Shown: positions 12,493 through 25,588, counted from the first letter of the stretch. The stretch is DNA of 64,000 nucleotides from Isoetes taiwanensis (GCA_021234155.1 JAJEKV010000001.1:26275189-26339188); one strand, 5' to 3'. Translations and numbers: made by a program. The notes: generated by a model not told the origin, from the sequence alone.

Positions 12493-13445
12493 TTTGTTGG
12501 TGGGTTGGTGCTAGTGTATGCTTGAATATTCCTTGTTACCTACTTTAATTTGTATTTGCAGGTAATTGCGGGAGGAGAAGGTTGGCACACTGGTTTAGAT
12601 AACATGTGTTGAAGGAATTGTTGAAGCTACCAACTCTGCCAGAAGTTACCATCCCTGCTACATTTGCTTGTCCTTCATTCAGATAAGGCTTTTTTTAGCT
12701 TTCTTGTTGTAAATGATCCTCTGTAATTCCTCTTCCATTCATATGCCCTATTTTTTGATTCATATTTCGGGCATCTGATAGGAAACACGTGGAATTTTTT
12801 ATGCCAATATGTGTAGGAAATGGAATCCTACATTTCACAACTTTAGACCTCCTGCAGATTTGGGAGGGATTGCCTTGCAGAATGAGATTAATCTGGAAAT
12901 ACGACGCTTTGGATTTTTATATGTGGATTTTAGATCATGTTTTATAATTCTACCCCTGGCTTTGCAAGGATCGCATTGGATGGAAAGAATGATCTGGAAA
13001 TCAGACTTTTTCGTCTTTTAGTTGTAAATAGTAGGGTTTTGAAGGACCATTTGGTAACAAATGATCTGGATCTTTGTAAACATATTACTCTCTGGGATCT
13101 CTGTTTTACTTGAGCGTTTTGTGTTAAACAAGGTGATGTCTTACCCTCATGAAAAATATTGAGGCATTTGTTGAATTCAACTTAGTTGGTTGAGCTTTTG
13201 AGCTACTTGAGTAGCAGATGATATTTTATACGAAACTTATTGTACTTGCATTTTGTACTTGTTGCAATATGAAGTGCTCTCTTGCATGCATGCAGGCTTT
13301 TCAACTCCACAGATGAACATAAGAATAAAAATAAATGTCCTGATAGGAACAAGTCAATCTTTAGTAAGGAGTCCTTCCGCAGGATACAAAAATATGTGTG
13401 TAAAAAAATACTTTATCGATTGTTTTAGAGCAGGAAAAGTTAGAT
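12493..13445. other. Intergenic, possible gene remnants
   Basis: A pyrimidine-AG at 12,550-12,560 precedes a short stretch that reads like a C-terminal exon (ending near 12,683). I could not link it to a start or a family, so I do not call a gene. Confidence 0.25.
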
Positions 13446-13795
13446 AGGCGCCTCAGAGCCAAATCTGTGCTCTTAGCACTCATTTCTGACCAGTGGTCAA
13501 ATCCCTGGTTGGGGTACTCTTAGTTGCCTCCCCATGCCTTAGTTTTGTTTTGTTTTTGTTTTTTTATTTTTGACATGTTCTGTGACGGGGCTTAGTCCCC
13601 GGTTTCATTTGGGCTTAGGCCCTTTCCCCTCTGCATGTACTAGTCCCATAATCTGATTGAGCTCCCATGGACGTTAAAAATCAAATCTTATCTTATCTTA
13701 TCTTATCTTATCTTATCTTATCTTATCTTATCTTATCTTATCTTATCTTATCTTATCTTATCTTATCTTATCTTATCTTATCTTATCTTATATAT
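13446..13795 (+). mobile_element. tRNA-derived SINE with LINE-like tail
   Basis: The head has a pol III B-box-like GGTCAAATCCC at 13,495-13,505 and a plausible A box about 40 nt upstream (GCGCCTCAGAGCC). The body follows. The tail CCCATAATCTGATTG / CTCCCATGGACGTTAAAAAT closely resembles the LINE-A terminal block, and ends in about 21 copies of TTATC. SINEs that share a 3' end with a LINE are mobilised by that LINE's enzymes (established); that LINE-A is the partner here is inference. Confidence 0.7.
13686..13790 (+). repeat. (TTATC)n microsatellite tail
   Basis: About 21 pentamer units directly after the SINE tail. It produces a spurious ILSYL-repeat open frame. Confidence 0.95.
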
Positions 13796-14039
13796 CCGCA
13801 GTTACATGGCATATACAAAACCCAATTCGCCTTTGTATCCACAATTACATGTAAAATTCTCCTATCTATAAAACTAAACAAGGAGTAGGACAAAAATCTA
13901 GAAATATAAAATTCCTCATTTTTACTAGTCCCTAAAATGTAAGCCACATATCCATTGTGCAAATCACATATGCCATATATATTCACCGTCCAGATCGTAT
14001 ACTATGTGGTATATGCTCACATATTATGTGTTGAATTCG

Positions 14040-17000
14040 ATTTTTCCATGGACGAAATTTTAATCGTTTCTTGGTGGAAATGTGTGCCTTCAGATACTGG
14101 TGGGGGCCGTGTTCAAGCGACGAATTGACCTGTGTGTGGTAGTGCTCTGTTTTGGGCTTTGCAAGAGTGGGCGCAACCCACAGAGAGGCAGCAAAGCGCG
14201 CATTCAAATGCAGCTCCTGCTCTGCGATATCCGACATATTCACAATGTGTTGATAGTCTATGGACCATCTTGCGAACCATCCCCTACGATGCTCTTGCCA
14301 TACTCTCTTCAGACGTTGCGGCCCTTGTGCCAATAACAGAGCCCGGGGAGGAAGACATTGTGCATCCATTTCGTCAACCTTATGGAAATCGCCAAGGTGC
14401 TGCGCATAGCGAAGAATCTTTGCGGGGCCAAAAGCCAGTCTCATATAGCAAAATTGGATAAGGCACCGTGTCCTTGACGCCTAGGATGTATGTCAGGAAA
14501 GCCTTCTGCACCCTCTCTAGCTTATCCCAAGTACCCTTGCTAATCGGCCCCCCCCGGACCTCTACCCCATACTGGCGATACTAGTTCCACGAGTGCTTTC
14601 GGAACAAGTGCGCTTTCGCGTGCTAATCGCGAGATCGTATTACGTGGCGGCTATTACGCATTGCATATAGGGCTTTCCATCCCGCGCTGACCCTTCTTTC
14701 TACACAGTCATCCCATAGCATGTTAGCAGAGAAATCGATTCCCAGATACTTGAAGGTCCTTACAACTTCCATCCTTTGTCCTCTGTAATAGAAGTCACGG
14801 GATATCATCTTTGCTTGTGACGAGATTGGCAATAGCTTGGTTTTCTGGCGGTTGATCATCATTCTGCTATGTCCGAAATTGACCGAGAGCATCCAAATGT
14901 TCCTGCATACTCCTGGCTGTATGGGATAATAAGCCCAGATCGTCTGCATAGAGCAACTATTTTACTGTATATGCCTCTGGCAACTGCGGGCCACCACCTC
15001 CATGTTCTTGCATCCAGATCTCCAACTTGTCAATATAGAATCCAAAAAGCGTTGGAGATAACGGGCATCCCTGTTTAACACCTATGGTGCTGTTCACCCG
15101 GTGGTCTGACGCAGGCAAAGTGGCATGTATTCCGTCATACCGCCGGTAGATGGCATTCTGCAAATCCTGTGGGACATGTAGCTCCTGCAAGCGTTGCCAC
15201 AACAGGTCCCGTGGGACTGTATCATATGCCGTCTTAAAATCCACGAAACAGCAATATAGGTCACGTCGTGCATTGCGGCTAGCTTCCATAAGGATTACGA
15301 GTAAAAATATGATCACTTTCGTGGGTGGGGTGGGCGGAAACCTGCCAAGCTAACGCACGCACTCCAGTTTCCTCTGCCCATTGCGTTAACTTCTTCTCCA
15401 GCACCCCTGCTAGAAGTTTTGCGAGTAACGGGCTCACTATGATCATACGGTAGTTGGTGGAGTCATCCCTGCTTTCCGTCTTATGAATAGGGGTGACCTT
15501 GCTAACTATCCATTCCTGTGGGAGGCCCTCTCTGATGGCCTGATTGATTATCCCTGTCAAAGGCCCGAGCAAAGCTGGCCCACCCCATTTCAACAGCGGC
15601 CTGAAGTCCCTGCAAGTCCTTTGCTTTACCATTAGCAAGATGCTTAAAGCCTTGGTGGATGTCCGCCTCTGAGAGCTGTAGTGTTTCTCCTAGTTGATCT
15701 GGTATGTCAGCAATTGCTCATGGGGGGTCATACAACTCCTCCAACTGCTGTCTCCACTGGTCTGCGGTAACATTTCCAGGTGGTTGATGCCTCTTATACA
15801 GCACTCTACGCCAAAAGGCTTTTGGCTCAGTCATCAGTAGATCAAACATGCGTTGCTGAGTTTTTGCAATGTAGCGATGCTTTTTGGATTTCAAGAATGC
15901 CTTATAGTCCCTAATGGCCTGTGGCCGGAGATGTGGATCTAAGATGGTGCGTAGCTGACTCTTTAGAGCCTTACATTCCGCGTCAAACCAGGGGTTTTGA
16001 GGGAATTGCACAGTGTCCCTGCGTGGGAGCTTTCTTGCTGCAAAGCATTTACTGGCTGCTGCGAGTAAAGCCTTCACCAACCATTCACACTTATCATGCA
16101 ATGTATAGAGGGCATCAATCCCCTGTAGCTCACGTTCAAGCTCCACCTCATATCCTGCTTGCTTCCTATAGTTCGGGGTGTATCCCAAACCCCAGGGGTG
16201 CCTGTCCTGTGGCCACGCCACTGAGTGCCTCCAATCCAAAGTGACATAAAGTGGATAGTGGTCCGACAAAGTATCTTCATCTCTTGTTCCTGTGCCTGCC
16301 GCGAAATCACGAATGATATCAAGTTCTGGCACTGGAGCTAGGAGATAGTCCACCACACTGGCTCCGCCATCGCCCCCGTCGCTTCTGCAAGTGAAGCCCC
16401 CTGATCGCGGCCACCTGAGCATACCATTGCAGATCACCATGTCAAAGATCTGACATAGCTGGACCAACTCTCTTCCAAAGGCTCCGGAGAGCGTCTTGCA
16501 TGCTGGGATGCCTCCGTTTCTAGCCAAAGTGGGTTGGAGTCAGCATTTCCCTGAAAGGTGACCGGCCCAGCGTCTTGCGTGCGTGCATTGAAATCTCCCA
16601 ATAAAAATACATGACCCTCCTGGCGATACTGCTCTATGTCATCATACAATTCCCTATAGGGCATATGCACATCACGTATATTCACGATGATGCACCACAA
16701 TAGAACTTAGAAGTTTCATGGGGTATATAACATCCTGCGATAAACAGTGGGCGATGGTGAGGCTGTAACACTCGTATCCACAGGAAGCGGTTGAGTCTAT
16801 CAGCCTTGTGGAGCGAGACTGTGGATGCTATAGCATCTTTGAAGTAGCACGCGACCCCTCCATACCCTCGCTTGCCATGGCTCATTGGCGGTGAGAAATG
16901 ATGGTACCACAGGATGTCCGACAGCGGATGACCACTATATTCCCATGTCTCTTGCAAGAAGATGATGTCCATGCCTGCGATAATTTCAACAATGCCATCG

Positions 17001-17360
17001 CCCGGGCTTCGGGGAAATCCCCTACGCCTTCCACGACACAATTGAAGGCACTCTTCCTATGCTTGCGTGGTGACGCCTCCCTATCCCAGATCCCCATGGA
17101 GGCTGCGGGGAGTTGGGCCATTGGCAGTCTTTGGGGCTCTCATGTCCTCTGGCTGTTGTGGGTGGTGCCCGGGTACTTGGTCCTGGCTGCTGTGTGTGAT
17201 CCGTCATTCTGGAAGTGGGGGATCCAGAAGTGCTTGGTCCCCTGGTCGCCGCTTCTGCCACTGTTGGCCGTGGAGGCACAAATACCTTCATCTTGCCATT
17301 CACCAGGCCTGTCGATCCCCCTGAAGAAGGGCTCTGTATTTCGACTTTTGTTTTAAGCAA
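14040..17360 (-). mobile_element. LINE-A copy 2, nearly full length, decayed
   Basis: This is the most complete LINE-A here, on the minus strand. In order it has a Pro/Ser-rich leader (17,022-17,360); an apurinic-type endonuclease with QETWE (near 16,950), GDFNART (near 16,590) and SDHYPLY (near 16,255); a linker with WFDAECKALK (near 15,975); reverse transcriptase with FVDFKTAYDT (near 15,240) and GVKQGCPLSPTLF (near 15,075); and a C-terminal region ending near 14,050. The blocks lie in several frames with frameshifts between them, so it encodes no working protein. The expected 3' terminal block was not found; coding similarity stops at about 14,050. The endonuclease plus reverse transcriptase would make and insert a cDNA at a nicked target (established for the class). 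Confidence 0.9.
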
Positions 17361-19262
17361 ACCCTAATTGTATCAAGCATTCAGCTATGGCATCTTGATA
17401 TGCTTTGATATGCTGGGGAGGCTGGCATTTGGATGTGATGGAGAGGCTGTAACTAGCTGGCAAAACTGCTTGATCCAGACCTAAAGTGGTAGTTTCAATG
17501 ACAAGCAAAAAATGGAGCATTTATGGCATGTGTTGCACATGATTCGTAGTTGCAATAACAATAATATAGTCAAGTTCTCAGGCTTGTTCTTAGAGACAAG
17601 TGTCATTGTTTTAACAAGTCTGATTACTGCAAAGCTGCCAGAAGTACGTGTCATGATCCATTTCGAATATCTGCATGTAGCTACGATGTTCTAGATTCAG
17701 GCAAGCATCTTTAGATTTGCTCTGAAAAAACTTGTTATTTGCTTTAGGCTATGTTTCGATCACAGATTTTAGTGATGCCTAAATAGTTACACAAGCTATT
17801 GTAGTGAGTATCAATGGAGCAAACAACAAATAACAAATTTGATGGCGGAAGCAACTTACTCATGTTTTATGGCTTCTTTTGTCATTTTAACAGATGGATC
17901 TATATACATATGCTCTAATATTTCTGTGCAGATGCCTATGGATCATGAACAATTATCCAATGAAAATATGCCAAAGTTGTTGCTTAGTGGTAGTGATAGA
18001 CGTTAGTTTGCATTGGTCTAGGGGTTGTTTGCTAGTTTGCATAGGTCTAATGCCTGCTTATAGCTAATGAAGGTATGGCTTTGGTATGTAGGTTGTGGGC
18101 TACTAATACATAGATTTAGATGCATAAGGTTTAAGGTCCTGCCTTGATGTGTGTTCTTCTTGGAGTTAGAACTTGGTATAAATGCATAAAAGCAGTTTGT
18201 AGTTGGTTCAATATAGGGGCCTGCAGTATATCTTGCTTGTAGGTTGCTGGCTGCAGGTTTTATATTAGAGCATAGCTTAGTGTATGTTAAACTAAATGTA
18301 AATTTATGATGTTTCCTAAATGTAAAATTATGTTGTTTGATCTTCCATTTGTTACTTCACCGACAGATTCTGTTTTAAGGAAGATTTTTTTGAATGTGAA
18401 TGTTCATTCAATCAACTATAAGTAAAAATATATGTTGTGATCCAGGAACTGAACATTCAATTTGATTTGCAGCATTTAGCAGGAGATTATATGAATTAAA
18501 CTGATTTTTCAGGCTTGTAGATTATGAAATGGCAAATGACATGATTGATATAATTTGATTAATACTGATTTTCTTTTTATGCAGGTTTTATACGGTAGTT
18601 TTGACAATGCTGGAAAGGACATATCTGGGATTCTAGATTGGTCTTTTAGACTGTGCCTTTATTTTTTGTTCTTATGCAGACTGTCATTTTCTAGCTATGT
18701 AGTTGATGCTTATTTGGAGAGTCTATTCATATTGCTTTGCTCTAGATTTGGTTATGGCCTTTTCCAGAACCTTCTAAACTTCAGATTGTACAGAATCACA
18801 TTGTCTTCTATGTCTGCGGAAATCAAGTATTACCATGACATCTTAAGTCATACTCAATCTTGGTTAAAGCTTTAATGCTCATTTACATGGCTGTCTATAA
18901 TGGTAGCGCAACATTATGAAATACATCTTAGGCTTATGTATAGAATTTTACAATTTTCACTTTTTGTGTATCTCTATTTGTCCCATATGCCTTAATCAAC
19001 TCTCTCCATTGACTTCAAGGTTTTCCATCATTTCTTGTAGGTTATGATCGCCAGTTATTCCTTATAGCTAGCTGATAGAGGAATAAGAACATGAAGACGA
19101 TTACCTAGATTTGCAGCCACTTGAGCCACTTGAGAAAGAGCAACAGCTCTGTAATTTTATTTTGTTGAGAATGATTAGAACTTTCATTTCTAATCCTTTT
19201 TGCTAGTTGACAAAAAAAAAATGTAAGCTGATTTGTATTACAAAAAAACAAGTACATAAAGG
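17361..19262. other. Intergenic, no gene supported
   Basis: AT-rich DNA with several pyrimidine-AG and GT-rich spots but no open frame with a recognisable family. A 106-codon frame at 18,555-18,875 has no feature I can interpret. Confidence 0.35.
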
Positions 19263-19267
19263 TTGGT

Positions 19268-20800
19268 TTTCTTTAGGCAAGGTTGTCCTCTCTCACCCAC
19301 ACTCTTTGGACTTTACATTGACCAGTTGGAGGCCTGGCTAGCTGCCAATTGGGGGGACGGTATACAGCTCTTGCACCAGGTCATCCGGCAGCTCATCTAT
19401 GCGGATGATGTGGACCTCTTGGCCCATACACCAGAGGGAATGCAGGCACACCTAGATGCCCTGGACACATTCTGCCAGGCGACGGACATGCGGGTCAACT
19501 TGGCCAAGACTAAGGTGGTCCTCATATCCTCCTCACGTCATCCGGCACCTCCGGCACTCACTTATCAGGTGCAGATGGTAGAGGTCACACCCAGCTACAA
19601 GTACCTGGGGGTGGAATTCCCGTCCTCAATGTATTGGGATGCATCCATGCGCCTTCGGGTGACCGCAGGTTGGAAGGTGCTATACGCAATGCAAAACAAT
19701 AGTCACGGGGCAGAGCTGTATGACTGGGGCCACCAGTCACATTTGTTCTGGGCACTGGTCGAGCCAGTTCTTTTGTATGGGGTGGGGTCGAGGTGTGGGG
19801 CCCAGTGGTGTCTTTGGCGACTTGGAACGACTTAGAGCAGGTCCAGAAGGCATTTTTGACGCGGGCACTTGGCATGAAGCCCTCAGTTCAATATCAGATC
19901 TTGTTGCAGGAGACAGGATTCATGCCCCTGCAGCATGCGGCCCTCGATAGGCACATTGTCTATTTCCAGAAGGTGGCCAACATGGGCGACACTCGGCTCC
20001 CACACTTGGCTTACGCTGTGGCGATGAGCCCGCAACGACTCGGGGCTTGTTGGAAGGACAAGAGAGCCCAGTGGCTGGCGCGTTGGAATGTAGACGCACA
20101 TAGGTACGTCCAGATGCACACAGATGCCGGCCGGGATAGGCTGAGGGAGTACTTGGACTCTTGTTTCCTGGGGAGGCTCTGGGACCACCATGCTCTGGAA
20201 CAGGTAAAGGTGGCACACTACAAACAGCACATAAACCCCATCCTGGTTCGAGGCCCCTAGCTCTACCTGCGTTCTCAGTTGCCCATGAAGAAGCGCAGGA
20301 TTATCGCGTCCATTCGAACAGGGGCCCACCATCTTCGGCTTGAGACGGGTCGGTGGGTTGGAGAGCCGCGCTAGGACAGGCTTTGTCAGTGTTGCTCGCT
20401 GGGGGTTGTTGAGGATGAAAACCATGCCTTCCAGAGCTGTCCAGCCTATAGTCAGATTCGGGCTCGCTACATTCTCTTGGTGCGGCCGGTGCGCCCCTAC
20501 CGCCGAAGCTACTCGATGCAGCCGTCGATTCGATCCCTTGGCTCCTACCTCCAGGAGGTTTTGGATCTGTGGACTCACCTCTGCCCCCGGGCGCCTATCT
20601 GTGGTTCCGGGAATTCATGTGTATATATGTATGGTTATGCGGTACCCGGCCGGGTTTGTTCTTTTCTGACGGTTTTTTCCCTCACGGGGGAGGGGTTTAA
20701 TCCGGGTAGCAACGGGCTTGCTGCAACCGTGTAATTTGGGTTCCATAGGCCGATTGGCCTCCGTGGACGATAAAAGAACCTTCCTTCCTTCCTTCCTTGA
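19268..20800 (+). mobile_element. LINE-A copy 3, 5'-truncated, youngest-looking
   Basis: The element starts abruptly inside the reverse transcriptase at QGCPLSPTLFGLYID (19,276) and keeps an intact LIYADDVDLL catalytic box (near 19,395-19,425). It continues through VNLAKTKVVLIS and YKYLGVEFP, then after a frameshift near 19,790 through the 155-residue C-terminal segment (19,793-20,260). A zinc-knuckle-like region follows near 20,380-20,450 (VEDENHAFQSC). The terminal block at 20,740-20,775 is followed by a (TTCC)4 tail ending at about 20,799. Only a few lesions are visible, so it looks younger than its relatives. It is still dead: it lacks the endonuclease and the start. Confidence 0.92.
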
Positions 20801-21057
20801 AAACATATTACCAATATGTGAACTTCCATACTAAATAATCCATTTTCTCAAATCACAAACTCTGAAACTCTTGAGATCATCTAGAAATCCATCATAATAC
20901 ATCCGCTACCACTACACACTTCCATTCAGAGCCTCTGCAGTAAGGATTTGGAGAGAACTTCACGTTTATTAAATGCAAAGTCTTCATCGAACCATTCACT
21001 TAAAACTATTTCATAAAAAAGATCAAAATCGGTAGCCAAACCTAAACAAGAAAAAAC

Positions 21058-21702
21058 TTAAAGGACATGAACACTAACAAAGGTTTCTTTTTTTTGTCCA
21101 CAAAATAAGAAACAAAAAATTCCATGCGCTATAATGTACAGAGAACAACTGCAACCATCTTTTTGTTTTGAAATCTTTGCCCACTGAATTTTAAATTTAT
21201 CTTTGTCCCTCTTCAAACCTGCTGAGCTATTTAATTCTGTTGCAATCCATGTCAGCAAATGAGAGTATATACTAATACGTAAAGATGATATTAGCTTTCT
21301 TGGAAAGAAATTATCTAAAAAAGATGTTGCTTACTGTCTAATGACAATAACATCAGGTTTGATGTCCTCAAGAGAATTCAATAAAATTACTTTTGGAGTC
21401 GTAAAAATTGGTACCTTTGAAACATTAGTGCAAACTTCACCAAAAATTAACAATGACTAGTGATTTGCATCTATTATTGGGAGCAAAACAAATTGATATT
21501 TTATCATATTCAATCTCTTGACTGCTTTAGTCAAAATATCTTGCAAAGAAGACTTTGAGTCTTTTGGGTCATGCATTTTTAATTCCATGTACGATGTGGG
21601 GGGACAGAAGAAGAATTTATCCTTCAAATCTTCGGGTATCTTCTGTCGTACATACTTGCAGGACAAAACAAGAATCATGAGCAAGAATTTCAAAAAAGTC
21701 AT
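21058..21702 (-). pseudogene. Ulp1/C48-like protease remnant
   Basis: The minus strand shows the order expected for a Ulp1-type cysteine protease. YQFVLLPIIDANH (about 21,466-21,505) supplies the catalytic His, VILLNSLED (about 21,365-21,390) lies at the Asp position, and KQKDGCSCSLYIIAH (about 21,120-21,165) holds the Gln and Cys. Two lesions argue against function: the Trp after His is a TAG stop, and the Asp position reads Asn. Such proteases remove SUMO-like modifiers, and captured copies are common in plant DNA transposons (established). The blocks at 21,962-22,360 and 23,530-23,907 may be earlier exons. Confidence 0.6.
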
Positions 21703-21961
21703 CTAGACCCAATTAAATCACACACCTGGAAAACATTTCTAGATGCCGAGAATTCAACATGGAGGCCTTAGCAGCTAGCTTCTGTACATCATTATAGCTA
21801 ACTACAATTGATGGCTTTGAATGAGTGTCTCAAAAAGCATGAAATGGGACAAGGCTTAAAAGCTTCTGATATATATCCTAGCAAGAGAGCACAAAAAAAT
21901 TGAGATGCACAAATGTAATGCTAAATAACATTCATCTCCACTTACTTAGACTGATCAAGTG

Positions 21962-22360
21962 CTAGTGTTGATTGATCCCATCATGAGTAGTGCTAGGGAT
22001 TTCTTCCTGACTACAATTAGCAGCATTGGCAATTAACTCATCAAGATGAGCATCTATTACTGAAACTTCTTTGCTAGATTCCCCTCCATCTGTAGTTTCT
22101 TGACCTTCGCTGTGAAAATAGATCAAATGCCTAACTAGAAAATCAACAAAAATAATATGAAATAGATTACTTACTTTCATTATCTCTTCTAGCTTGAGCA
22201 ATCCATCTTTCTGCATTTGATTAGAAGCTAACTCATTCTGAATAGTTGTAGCTCTCTTGCTAGCAGTTGGTATATCAATAGGAATAACCTCCACCCTTAC
22301 TAGAAAAAGATGTATCAGTCTTAGCTTTTTGGACATTAAGACTATATAGATCATCATCAC
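21962..22360 (-). pseudogene. Possible upstream exon of the Ulp1-like gene
   Basis: An open frame with acidic, Ser/Glu-rich composition and no domain I recognise. It lies 260 bp upstream of the protease remnant on the same strand. Assignment rests on position only. Confidence 0.3.
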
Positions 22361-23529
22361 TTACTGTCATATCGGTTGTTTCTGCAGTAACGAAACATGG
22401 TTCAATTATACGTACCTGACAAACCGTGAATGATTACAACATGTAGGTTTGATGTCTTCGTGTGTGGCATTTATAAATTTGCATTATATATAACATGATG
22501 CATGGCTTGCATCATATACTTTGAAGCAACTTTATTCATAAACAGCATTTACATCACATGCATGCTTGTTCAACCGAAAAATGAAAATAGTATGAGATGC
22601 ATAATAATATGCAACATCATGACAAAAAAGCATTACAACATGCACTAGCAGCACGAGTAAACTAATGCAAAAAACATTACATGGAAGTAGTAATGCAACA
22701 TCTGCAAATGAAGCTTAAAACTGCAACCTCACGACATGAATGTAACTAAACATTACAAAATGAGCATGCATCACCAAACCATTAATACAGCTAACGCATG
22801 CGTGTTCATACTATATGCGAGATATATCATGCAATCGAAACAAATACCACGCATGCATATAAAAAAACGTTACCTTGGAGTCCTAGCGCACTTCCTTATT
22901 CTGGGGGGCATCTGCAACCACATATGCACTCTGATTTATTTCGCAAAATATAGGAGAGATAAAGAAGACAGTATTTATGAAGACATGGAGCTAGACGCAC
23001 CATGCTTAATCCAATAACAAAATGATGTCCATAAAACAAGCAAATGTCTATTGATGCTACTGTGGCAGCGTATTATGCTTCTGAACATGTTTAGTAGAAG
23101 GGCTTGAAACAATATATAACGATGAATAAGATTCCATAAATTGGAACAATTCATCCACTTTTTTTTATCTTGTCGTCACTATTTGCCAGCACAGCCTGCA
23201 ACTCATGGACTTTTGATGAAATCTTTTCAACCTATCCTTTGGCTAGAGCTAATTTAACTTCCATATTATGAGTAGTCTTTGTTGTAGATTTCTTACAGCA
23301 ATATAAGATATAAATTTGTCCTCCCAAATTTTCAAATTATTTGAAGAGCCCTTTCCTAAAGCTTGCTAAACCCTTAACTTAGAAATTTCAGAGAACGAAC
23401 TTCCAATTTTTTCTACAAACATTGCACATCTCATGACTTCTTTCTCGGCTGTAAGTCTTTTTACTCATGTTCTAAAAGCATTTCCTGCACTTTACTTTTT
23501 TTTGCTTGATATACAATAATCTGCATCTC

Positions 23530-23907
23530 TCATCCTTTGCAGTTGGTCCTTTTTATACGGCAAGTTGCATTTATCATACATTGAAAGTTGGAAGATCTTG
23601 TGGTTACTAAATCCTTATTAGTCTTTGAATCCTTCTTCGAAAACTCGTTAGCAACGTTTCTGAAGTCCATCCAGTCCACCTTCTTCCTAGCCTTGTGAAA
23701 AGCAAAAACCTTAGCAAAGTAATTTGGAATGATGTGATTGTTCACTGTTGTCTTATCAAAAACTGTCATATGCAAAAACTTTGACTTAAATTTTGGCTGA
23801 ACAAGATACTCCAGATAGCCCCTTCTTGGCCACCCTATTTTCCCCCAAACTGCTTCTGCAATCTTATTCAAATCTTTGAAGAACAGTTCGACCTGTTTTT
23901 CCCTCAC
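23530..23907 (-). pseudogene. Unrecognised coding remnant, 125 codons
   Basis: A Lys/Phe-rich open frame with protein-like composition (WGKIGWPRRGYLEYLV, KKVDWMDFRNVANEF). It lies on the same strand as, and 1.8 kb upstream of, the Ulp1-like remnant. It could be the N-terminal part of the same transposon gene, but I know of no family match. Confidence 0.35.
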
Positions 23908-24790
23908 ATGATTTGCCCTGATCTCGTCAGGTTTATGATAAACCTTTATGTACTTGGATTTTGTAGCAGATGGAGATGTTAATCACCTTTTCATTTTTGA
24001 AGATGGTGGGATGACAATCTCTTTTTTGCAATGGCAGATGGTGGGGACGAAAAATTCTTTCCACTCAGTCTTGGAGATTTTCTAAAAGCAAGTGAAACTG
24101 GAAACTTTCGATTTCCCCATATTCTTGATCATGACTTAACAAAACCACCTAAAACTCGAAGAAGAGGAACTCGAAGTAAGAAACAAAAGAATTTCTCCCA
24201 ACAAATCAAGAAAGAAAATCCCCCTCCCCCCTTCCCCTTCCCAATCTTACGTAATTTTCGGTTGTATAATTATGGCAAGAAATAAATACAGAATTTGAAT
24301 TCTAAACTACATATTGTACATTTTAATGAAGGCCCAATAAAAGAGCACCCTTTCATGCTTCTATTCTACGCCAGTAACCAACTTCTTTACCACCTCTTTG
24401 TTATCAAATAAAATGAGGAAAAAGCTGCCACCTATAGCATTTAGAAATTAAAATTGTGGGATTCTTAATTTCTCTATAACACTTTGAAAGCGACAAGTGG
24501 AGCCTCTTAATATTCAAACACCCTCCTGTGAAAAAAACCAACTACTGATTTGTGACAAGGTTATGAACATTTCTCATATGCTTATTATGATTCTTTACTG
24601 CTTTCTTCAATCTCTTCAATTATACAATAGCACCAGAAGACTGAATCATCTTATCAAGGTCTCATGAAAAATTCTCGAAGCACAAAGTACTGAGAGCTTC
24701 ATCCACTTCTATCCTATGACTTTTGTTTCATATTTTTTTATATCTATCTAATCTAGCTATGTTCTTATGTTTGTCGCGCTTATCCGACCA

Positions 24791-25200
24791 TTGATCCGAG
24801 ATCTGATGGCTCACATGGCTTTGGGACGTGTCCTACGGCCCAGATGGCTTGGGAGTTTATATATAGATCCGTATAGACGATCCTACGGTCCAGGTTGATC
24901 TGATCCTGATCGTCGGTCCGAGATCCTACGGCTCACGTTGCTTGGGGACATATCCTACGGTGCACATGGCTTTGGGAATTATATGTAATCGATCTAACGG
25001 CCCAGGTTGCTCTTGATCCTGATCGTCGATCCGAGATCCTACGGCTCAGGTGGCTTGGCACATATCTTACGGTCCACATGGCTTTGGGAATTACATGTAA
25101 TAGATCCTACGGCTCATGTTGCTTTCATATGGTGAGATCTCGATCGTTGATCGAGTCTAAGATCCTAAGGCTCATGTTGAATGCTCGTCCCTTAAGGGAA
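24791..25200. repeat. Degenerate ~115-125-bp tandem repeat, ~3.3 units
   Basis: Units start near 24,791, 24,918, 25,026 and 25,148. Each contains TCCGAGATCCTACGGCTCA (or a variant), GGCTTTGGGAATTA, a GATC-ACGG-CCAGGTTG segment and GATCCTGATCGTCG. Confidence 0.8.
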
Positions 25201-25214
25201 GGCTTTTAAAATTT

Positions 25215-25296
25215 TTATGTTATGTGAGGGATTTGCACCCTAATCATCAACCTTCCAGCCCCCCATTCTAACCATTAGACCAAGCATTAATTCCAT
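25215..25296 (-). mobile_element. tRNA-like SINE head
   Basis: On the minus strand TTGGTCTAATGGTTAGAAT (A-box-like) is followed about 35 nt later by GGTGCAAATCCC (B-box-like), the layout of a tRNA-derived pol III promoter. The rest does not fold as a canonical tRNA. A SINE head is therefore likelier than a tRNA gene, and its body may run into the neighbouring tandem repeat. Confidence 0.45.
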
Positions 25297-25390
25297 AAAT
25301 AATTTATGTTTCAAATATACTTAAGGGTAATGATCTAATTAAAATAAAATAGAATATAACATTCTGGAGGCTCTAGAAAGTTCTAAAATC

Positions 25391-25417
25391 TTCTAGAATG
25401 TTCTAGAAAGTTCCAGA
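25391..25417. promoter_or_regulatory. HSE-like array (chance or cryptic)
   Basis: TTCTAGAATGTTCTAGAAAG followed by TTCCAGAA gives six alternating TTC/GAA pentamers at exact 5-bp phase, the form bound by heat shock factors (established). It arises from the local 10-bp repeat and lies about 1.8 kb upstream of the ARM gene. Function is unproven. Confidence 0.35.
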
Positions 25418-25588
25418 ATTCTAAAATATTTTGGAATATAAGAGAATCTAGGGGGAAGGTAAGAGAATCCTTCCAGAAAGTCCCAAATTGTTCTAAAAAG
25501 TTCTAGAATGTAGGGGAATCTTCGGGAATGTAAGGGAATAGGGAAATACTTCCAGAAAGTTCTAGGATGTTTTGAAAGTTTCAGAATA

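Noticed and set aside
13667-13888. 73-codon frame with ILSYL repeats
   Set aside because: Direct translation of the (TTATC)n microsatellite.
24031-24285. 84-codon frame starting MADGGDEKF
   Set aside because: Looks start-like but has no family, no splice partner, and a poly-Pro end from a C-run.
25215-25296. Functional tRNA gene
   Set aside because: A- and B-box-like motifs are present but acceptor and anticodon stems do not form; SINE head preferred.
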